Of a stretch of 64,000 nucleotides of DNA, positions 58,211 through 64,000 are shown piece after piece; position 1 is the first letter of the stretch, and each line of letters begins with the position of its first letter. A model generated the notes under the pieces. The model had not been told where the DNA came from, made no database searches, and was given only the letters and a program-made list of their open reading frames with translations. The DNA comes from Phytophthora hibernalis (taxonomy: Eukaryota; Oomycota; Peronosporomycetes; Peronosporales; Peronosporaceae): assembly GCA_012656075.1 (NCBI GenBank), contig JAAKBF010000247.1:62001-126000 (forward strand), read 5' to 3'. A program made the position numbers and the translations under genes.

Positions 58211-60470
58211 CTCATTCCATGAGGAGTTATTAGATAGCGAGATGACCCGTAAAAACGATATCCAGGACTAGACGGCAACGACATTCACTCATTATGTTGA
58301 CTTCGCTCTACCCGATATTGACTTGTTTTGATTGATCACCTGATCGCATATGGCTTTTGCTATCCGTATCCTGCCCTGAGTATGCCTTCAGAATGTATGA
58401 GACTGTGTGAGACTGTGCATGACTTGCAAAACCTCGCACTGATACTGTGCATGTAGCCTCTGGCTTTGATTTTGTGCACTCATTTAGAGTGCAGACAGTG
58501 AGCGCTATCCGGTACGCGCATTATCGTCTACACTCCAGTCGGATGTGGATTTTGAGACAAGACCAATCAGTCGGAAATAATTTGCGGTGATGAGATAAAT
58601 CTGACCACTACGCGATATGAGCTTATTATGAGATAAATCAGACAATTACGCATGGCCAACAAGCATGATCCTCGAGGTTCCATTGCTGGTCTGCCGTCAG
58701 GAAGTAGATCTAGTTGCTCAGGCGGCCCAAGCGTCGACCGATGCCACTGAGTCGCTTCCATTTAACGGTGGTACACCTAGTGAACGAGAAGTCAAGAACG
58801 CATTAATATTCTTGGCGATATGAGTACAGGAGCCGATCACGTAGCTCTTGGCGCAGCAGACGACGGTCACGCTCGCATTGATCGAGAGCGTGTACCTTCC
58901 TTTGATGCGGTAATGAGCTCAAGCAGAAGACCTATATTGCTGACGTCGAAGACGCTAGTTTGGTTTGAATTTAGCTTTTTGAGCTTTGGGTCACCATTAG
59001 CGGTCACAGCAACCGCGAAGGGTTAATAAACGTACAACTACTAGATTGATGGTGAAATCGCTTATCCTGTATTACAGCGACCAGTGCAGTCGGAAAAAAT
59101 AACCCGTATAAACACAACCCGATCATAACGTTCGAACAGGAGAGCCTAGCTATCTGAGTATAGGAACCTGAGATCGACCAGAGCAGATTGATCCATGGCG
59201 CAAAGGCTTCACAATTGAAGAGGTCTGTGAATGGCAGTCGCAACCACGCCAAAACGTAGGTCTTTGGGTAAATTATCCTCTTACTTGGAATATGAAATCC
59301 ATTCTGACTTTCATCCAGCAGCTACGACAAAAAGTTCTGCGTTCGTGATTCGACCATTGTCTGTTATATTAGGTACCTATTTACTCGCAAGAATGCCATG
59401 ACGATGGTTTGCAAAATAACGCGAATTCGCTGTTATGTTGAAGAGAGGGTCAAATTTTCTCAGTACATATCACGAACTGCCTGCCAACTGCTGTCACCAT
59501 AAACATTTATCGACATCGTTCCTGACAACAACTTGTCCAGACGATCCCTCGTTCCTATCCTATAACGTTTTTATACGAGGATTGGCTAGACGGTTGGATT
59601 GTGAGGTTGATTAATGTTACCAACTCTCCTTTTTGCCTCTAACCCATTTATCGGGGAAATTCGTTCGACTTGGTGGTGTTGGAGTGATCTCTGAGTTTTA
59701 TGCTCACGTCCCATTGAAGCAAATCATTAGTGATAAGAACAGGAGGCTACATCGCTATTTATAATGTATGTAGGGCCAACGTGAGCACAAAGCTTGGCAG
59801 CGACGAGAGGCTTTGTCACTTCCGAAAGCTCCTCTCCGCTCCAAGCACTGTGACCAAGATCGCGTACCCCGCCATCCCGCGTTTCAGCATTTCTTCTGTG
59901 CATTTTATGCACAACGAACGTCAGGTGGCTGCTTAAGCACCGGAATCAGTGTTTATAAAGTCGCAATCAAGCTGGTAGTCCTTTTATTTCGAAAAACAAC
60001 TAAAAGCGAATACAAAGCATCCAAAATGTTTCCCATTATTGACAGACGCCAACGCGGTCATTCAAACTTGGTCGAAATTGTTTTCCTAGACGATTATGAA
60101 ATACAGTATGTTTTTAATCTTGCTAAACCACCTTCACTTGAGATTTGAGTTGCGAGAACCGGATGAACTCACCATAAACAGTCTTGAACAGTCTTGAAAA
60201 CAATCACACTTTCTATATGCCTAATGTGTAATATCTGGTATTCCGTCAGGCTATATGTGGGCATGGGGAATGCTGCAGAATTTATCGACCAGTTAACTTT
60301 GGAGCTTCCGCGTTTACGAGTTATGGATGAATAGGATTCCTTATCCGGCCTTACTAAGACCTTGTATTGTGTACGATGGCCTTTGAATAGCTTATCACTG
60401 AGTTTAATTTTTATTAGCTCATCTGGAACACGATATTAAATAGTATCTACCAATGATTGGGTTAGGTTTA
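58211..60470. other. Gene-free stretch with scattered decayed coding remnants
   Basis: No intact gene seen. Plus-strand pieces that read like coding sequence: LPFNGGTPSEREVKNALIF (about 58,755-58,810), FTIEEVCEWQSQPRQNVG (about 59,205-59,260) and a 68-aa frame at 59,730-59,936. They may come from a Gag-like or transposase gene, but I cannot identify them. Confidence 0.3.
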
Positions 60471-60473
60471 TCG

Positions 60474-60930
60474 TCAAGAACAGACATTCCAATGTATCGA
60501 GTCGGAGAGGCCCAGCTCCACCTCCTCCATTGTGGCCGTGAGCAAGAAGTATTTCTTGTTCATTCTCCATTGGCTTCTCCGACAGACCAAGCAGGGGCCT
60601 TGATCCTCAAACTTCTGCTCGTCGGACTCCATCATGGTGTCGTACCACGGCAGTGACGCAGTGGTCCGAGTGGGGTCGTCGGGCACGCCGTAGGTTTTGG
60701 CCATGGAGCGCACGTGGTACGCGGCGGCGATGACGCCCATCAATGAGCCGCAACTTACTGGCATAGAAGGCGGAGCCTCCAAAGGATCAGTTCTTTTGTG
60801 CACCGGACATCACGTCGCTGTCGTCCTCCGCGGCCGCCCTGCCTCCTCCCCCGCCTTGCCACCTATGTCCTCCGCGGGAACCACGTCGTTCTCGTCCTCC
60901 GGACCAAAATATCGCTCTCGTCCTTTGCAT
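60474..60930 (-). pseudogene. GC-rich unidentified gene fragment
   Basis: The minus-strand frame 60803-60474 reads PVSCGSLMGVIAAAYHVR, KTYGVPDDPTRTTASLPW, WRMNKKYFLLTATMEEVE. Further upstream, one frame over, comes GPEDENDVVPAEDIGGKAG. The block is clearly GC-richer than its flanks and has a host-gene feel, but I do not recognise it and it lacks a start and splice structure. From 60,950 to 62,250 only AT-rich sequence with short ORFs is present. Confidence 0.35.
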
Positions 60931-62263
60931 AGGTCGTATATTTTATAGTGTGGTAAAGGAAACGTCAAGAGTTGTGGTGGGATTAACTAGTCTCTTCATT
61001 TGACACCACGTTCCTTCTAACTGATTCGTACACGTGTTGAAGGCTGTCAAATAGGAGTTTCACGCGTGTACATCCCACATACTCGTACAATCTTTCCAGG
61101 GTTTCTCCAGATATTCGTAAAACGGTAAGGACATCTTACAGGTTAGCGCACTGTAGCTTCTGTCCCAATCGATTATCGCTCACATAGGCATGTGACTGTC
61201 TACAATTTCTCTTCTATTACTTCTCGCTTCTTCGGTGAGATATCAAAAACAGTTACCGTCTAGCTTATTTTTGATGGCCGATAGTACGTGAAACTGGCAA
61301 ATTAAAACCTAGAAAATATATCGAAGTGAATCAGTTGTGTTAGTTCAAATTAACCAGCTTTCTCATTAAGTACACTTTGGTTTGGGTATTAGTATTAAAT
61401 CACACCCCTCAGTCAAGCATTTGAGAATACCAAAGCTTTATGTCACATTAGTCCTGGCTGTTTCCTGAACGAACCGCAGACATTTGGGCATTTTCCGCTT
61501 CGGTTGAGTTATGTATCAGCCTGTCACACACGGAAATGTCATCATCGTTGCCTGCTTTCACCATGAGTTGACCTACAAAGAAATTTTAATATTCACGACA
61601 AGATGTATAACTGCGTACGATGCGTACCAAGATAAACCCCAAGTTATTAGTGTAATGCGTTCAGTCGCGGAAAAGGCCTCCATTCATGGTTTTTTTGCTT
61701 TTATGCTGCACTTATTGGCACAACTCCACAAACAACTGATCTGCTCGCAGAAGGGTAAATTTTAGGTTTCAATTCTTGCGATAATTCAGGTGTAAGAGGA
61801 GGCAGATATAAAAGACAAGAAAGCGATAGATGGAAGAAAATACACAGGAAGCGAAGAACAGCGACATCGAGGTCGGTGTCATCCGCTAATTTAAAATTTG
61901 GGGGTGATGTGGGCTATGGTTGAAACATCCGCCAAACATTTCTCTCAAATTCAGAGCTGCACCGGGCATGACTACGATACAGTAGATCATGTGCGCTACT
62001 GCTTGAGTGCCAGTCCGATCACAGTAATTGCATTTTTGAGATGCGGGTCGTCAAAGAAAATGCGGCTCCCTTATGACAGCTGCCTGCTCAAAGATAACTA
62101 CCGGTTGCAGTTTCAATAGAATGCGTCCGTGCAGCTTTGGAACAAGGCTCGTTTACTAATATGCTCCATCATCACTCCGCTAAAACAATGTTTGTGCACA
62201 TTCGATACTTTACCCATAATTGAATACACCTTAGCATTCTTTTTAATTATGCTGTGTTTGGCA

Positions 62264-62713
62264 TTAAGTGTACGCTAAAACCTCCCCTACAACGCCTTGG
62301 CCTCCAGGTTTCGGCGTTGCCCAGAGTATGATCCCGCGATACTTGAAGGCTGCGAACCGTATCTGTTGTCCACACACTGGTATCCGCTGGTGTCCACCAC
62401 CAGGTATGGAGGCGTTGTCTGTCAGACGGCATGGCCTGCGGCGACTCGCACTCGAAAACTTCGACCGTGTACGACAACATCTGATCCTTCTCCGACTACC
62501 GATGCTGGGCCAGGTGCACTTCAAATTGGGTTTCGACTTGCGCTCTGAGTCTGACAATGGGCTACTCGTTCGTCCCCGTCGGGACAGTCGTGGGGGCGAC
62601 GGAGTACGCGTCGGACTCGGCGAAGAAGTGCGAACCGGATCGTTTCCAGGAGCATCCGTAAACCGGGTCAAGATTTCTAGCAAGTTCATCTCTAGTCGTA
62701 TCGAGCTCGACAA
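62264..62713 (-). CDS. Hypothetical Ser/Pro/Arg-rich ORF, 149 aa (strand uncertain)
   Basis: Open on the minus strand from MSSSIRLEMNLLEILTRF (62713) with TRTPSPPRLSRRGRTSSP, SR-like in flavour. The plus strand is equally open over 62,268-62,732 (154 aa), so one of the two is a shadow. The frames on both strands may belong to a broken element protein. No family recognised. Confidence 0.25.
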   Translation of the reverse strand: MSSSIRLEMNLLEILTRFTDAPGNDPVRTSSPSPTRTPSPPRLSRRGRTSSPLSDSERKSKPNLKCTWPSIGSRRRIRCCRTRSKFSSASRRRPCRLTDNASIPGGGHQRIPVCGQQIRFAAFKYRGIILWATPKPGGQGVVGEVLAYT

Positions 62714-62879
62714 ACGTTTCGACTACATGTAGCTGCTTTGGTATATTACTCCTTCACTGAACAATAAGTATCACAGCTGGTAGGCATCCCAAAATATCAG
62801 ACGTGAAGTGAGCACACTAACCGTATTTACGGGGGACATGTAACCTCGTAAAAGGTAGCATCCAGTGTAAAATAAGTTG

Positions 62880-62926
62880 GTAAAAAGTAAGTATCAACAA
62901 TTCGGTATTGATTCTGATACTTTTTA
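62880..62926. repeat. Inverted repeat around GTAAAAAGTA
   Basis: gtaaaaagtaagtatca (62880-62896) and tgatactttttac (62914-62926) form an imperfect stem with a 4-nt bulge. The string cgtaaaaagtag also follows the left arm at 57,913, linking this to the dispersed inverted-repeat family. Confidence 0.5.
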
Positions 62927-62940
62927 CGATAATGTTTCAT

Positions 62941-62980
62941 GTTCGCCGTGCGTTACATCATCGCCGTGATATACGGTACA
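62941..62980. repeat. Second genomic copy of the 40-bp inverted-repeat terminus
   Basis: gttcgccgtgcgttacatca... matches 58051-58090 at 36 of 40 positions in the same orientation. It is therefore inverted relative to the arm at 57,886. Gene-free sequence follows to about 63,240. Confidence 0.6.
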
Positions 62981-63244
62981 GACAACGACGGTGAAATCCG
63001 CCATACTTCAAAAACACGCCACTGGCGCTTGAAGTTTAGAGCTAAAGCCTAACCATTTCAGCCAATCGTAAGCAATGGTACAATGTATGTTACTATTGAC
63101 CTCTTTATCGTGAAGTACCATAGCGAGGACAAATTCCGAAGTCTATGCAACAAGTCAACATTGATTGCTGTGCAAAATTTATATTCAGGTTAGCTCATGA
63201 GGCCCACTCATCATCTGCACACTGCGGACCTGCACGGTCCGCGC

Positions 63245-64000
63245 TTACGCTTCTCTCAGCTTGCTCTTCGGTCTCCTCTCCTCGATCTGCTCCTCGACTT
63301 GCTCCTCGGCCTCCTCCTCAGCCTCCTCCACGTTGGTCTGCTCTCCGTCGTCTTCCTCGTTGGTGCGGCGACGTTTTTGCTGGAACCTCGCATCTGGATG
63401 TCTCTTCCGACGCGAGAGCGCGGGCGCTCCTCGCCGTTCCGCCACTTGATGTGTCAGATGTGGTGACACGTCATGGTGTTGCCCCCGTAGTGCCCGGGTC
63501 GAACACGTTCACACAGGTAGACACTGCATGCTATAAATCAGGTTCAACACAAATGGAACTCACCGCTTGTTGCCGTCGCTGCATGCTTCGCAGTAGAAGC
63601 GAGTGGCACTGCGTTGGCCCACCTTCAGCTTTCGAATGGAACAAACTTTACATTGATGCTGTGGGCGCTTGCGGAATCCTTCTCTGACTTGAGTCCACTC
63701 TGGAAACTCTGTGAGCTTGTGCTCAATAGAAATCGTGTTTGGAGTGCTAGATGGAGTTTCTGGCCCCGGAGATGGGGTCTATACGACAGTCAAGTAGTTA
63801 GTGGATATACACCCTGAAATAGATATACAACATGTTCAGAAAAAAACCATGTAGTACATACCTCCTTCGCGAGATCTTCGCCCGTGACCTGCAGCAGTTG
63901 AGCCTGTAAAATTCCCAAGAATTGAGCGTGATCAGCTGGGATTCACCTCGTTGTTTCTGAGCCTCACGAAACACGATGAAGGCATTGACGATGGCCATAT
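63245..64000 (-). mobile_element. piggyBac-like transposase, C-terminal end with zinc-binding tail; 5' part beyond the window
   Basis: On the minus strand: MAIVNAFIVFREAQKQRGE (63,998-63,940), then HAQFLGILQAQLLQVTGED, intron 63779-63861 (gtatgt...ctaac...tatag), then FPEWTQVREGFRKRP, the Cys motif HQCKVCSIRKLKVG and TRFYCEACSDGNKR, intron 63524-63563 (40 nt), VYLCERVRPGHYG and MTCHHI followed by TGA. This order (DMAxxNAxI helix, then a C-terminal Cys-rich finger) is that of piggyBac-like (DDE_Tnp_1_7) proteins. GGG 63938-63940 needs one more base. After the TGA the sequence stays coding-like, with a Glu-rich tail (EEAEEEAEEQVEEQIEE) ending at 63245, so the TGA may be a nonsense mutation. Confidence 0.7.

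Noticed and set aside
63145..63687. 180-aa plus-strand ORF at the window's end.
   Set aside because: Antisense to the piggyBac-like exons, which have motif and splice-site support.
37100..64000. RxLR or Crinkler effector genes in the gene-poor half.
   Set aside because: No ORF combined a signal peptide with RxLR-(D)EER or LFLAK-like motifs.
1..64000. CRISPR arrays, prokaryotic operons, rRNA or tRNA genes.
   Set aside because: The window is spliced eukaryotic sequence; no regular spacer array or recognisable tRNA/rRNA block was seen by eye. A tRNAscan run was not possible.

Overview
This is nuclear DNA of a eukaryote, most likely an oomycete (Phytophthora-like). Genes are compact, with short introns of about 40-90 nt that have GTRNGT-like donors, CTAAC/CTGAC-like branch points and YAG acceptors. 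An axonemal dynein heavy chain implies a flagellate stage. The FYVE-containing proteins, the Copia/MULE/Tc1/piggyBac-like debris and a START-FYVE relic all fit an oomycete. These calls rest on recognised motifs only; nothing was searched.

Positions 1-37,100 are gene-dense. In order they hold: the C-terminal half of separase (+); a METTL/FAM86-type methyltransferase with an ARM-like N-terminus (+); a Calx-beta/TNFR-like membrane or secreted protein (-); a long coiled-coil protein with a DUF4795-like end (+); amidophosphoribosyltransferase (+); exportin-2/CSE1 (-), divergent from a BTB-ankyrin-FYVE (rabankyrin-like) protein (+); a PDZ/coiled-coil protein (+); a cyclin (-); and one roughly 13-kb axonemal dynein heavy chain gene (-). 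Cell division (separase, cyclin, CSE1), membrane traffic (BTB-ANK-FYVE), purine synthesis and flagellar motility are represented.

Positions 37,100-64,000 are gene-poor, AT-richer and full of decayed mobile DNA. They hold: a palindromic MITE-like block; a broken repeat-family gene; a DDE transposase; a START-FYVE pseudogene; a decayed tryptophan-rich repeat gene; one intact orphan ORF of 439 aa; a complete-ended 1,365-bp Tc1/mariner-like element with TIRs and TA target site; tandem repeats; a CENP-B-type HTH; two MULE fragments in opposite orientation separated by a Ty1/copia RT fragment; a SWIM-MULE followed by a Ulp1-type protease; a dispersed inverted-repeat family; and the end of a piggyBac-like transposase running out of the window.

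Almost every conserved gene on both strands is split into several reading frames. In about thirty cases I checked by hand, the frame is restored by one more base in a short homopolymer. I read this as systematic homopolymer shortening in the assembly rather than decay, so the conserved genes are annotated as single genes with their break points listed. In the repeat-rich half true decay (nonsense codons, missing ends) is superimposed.
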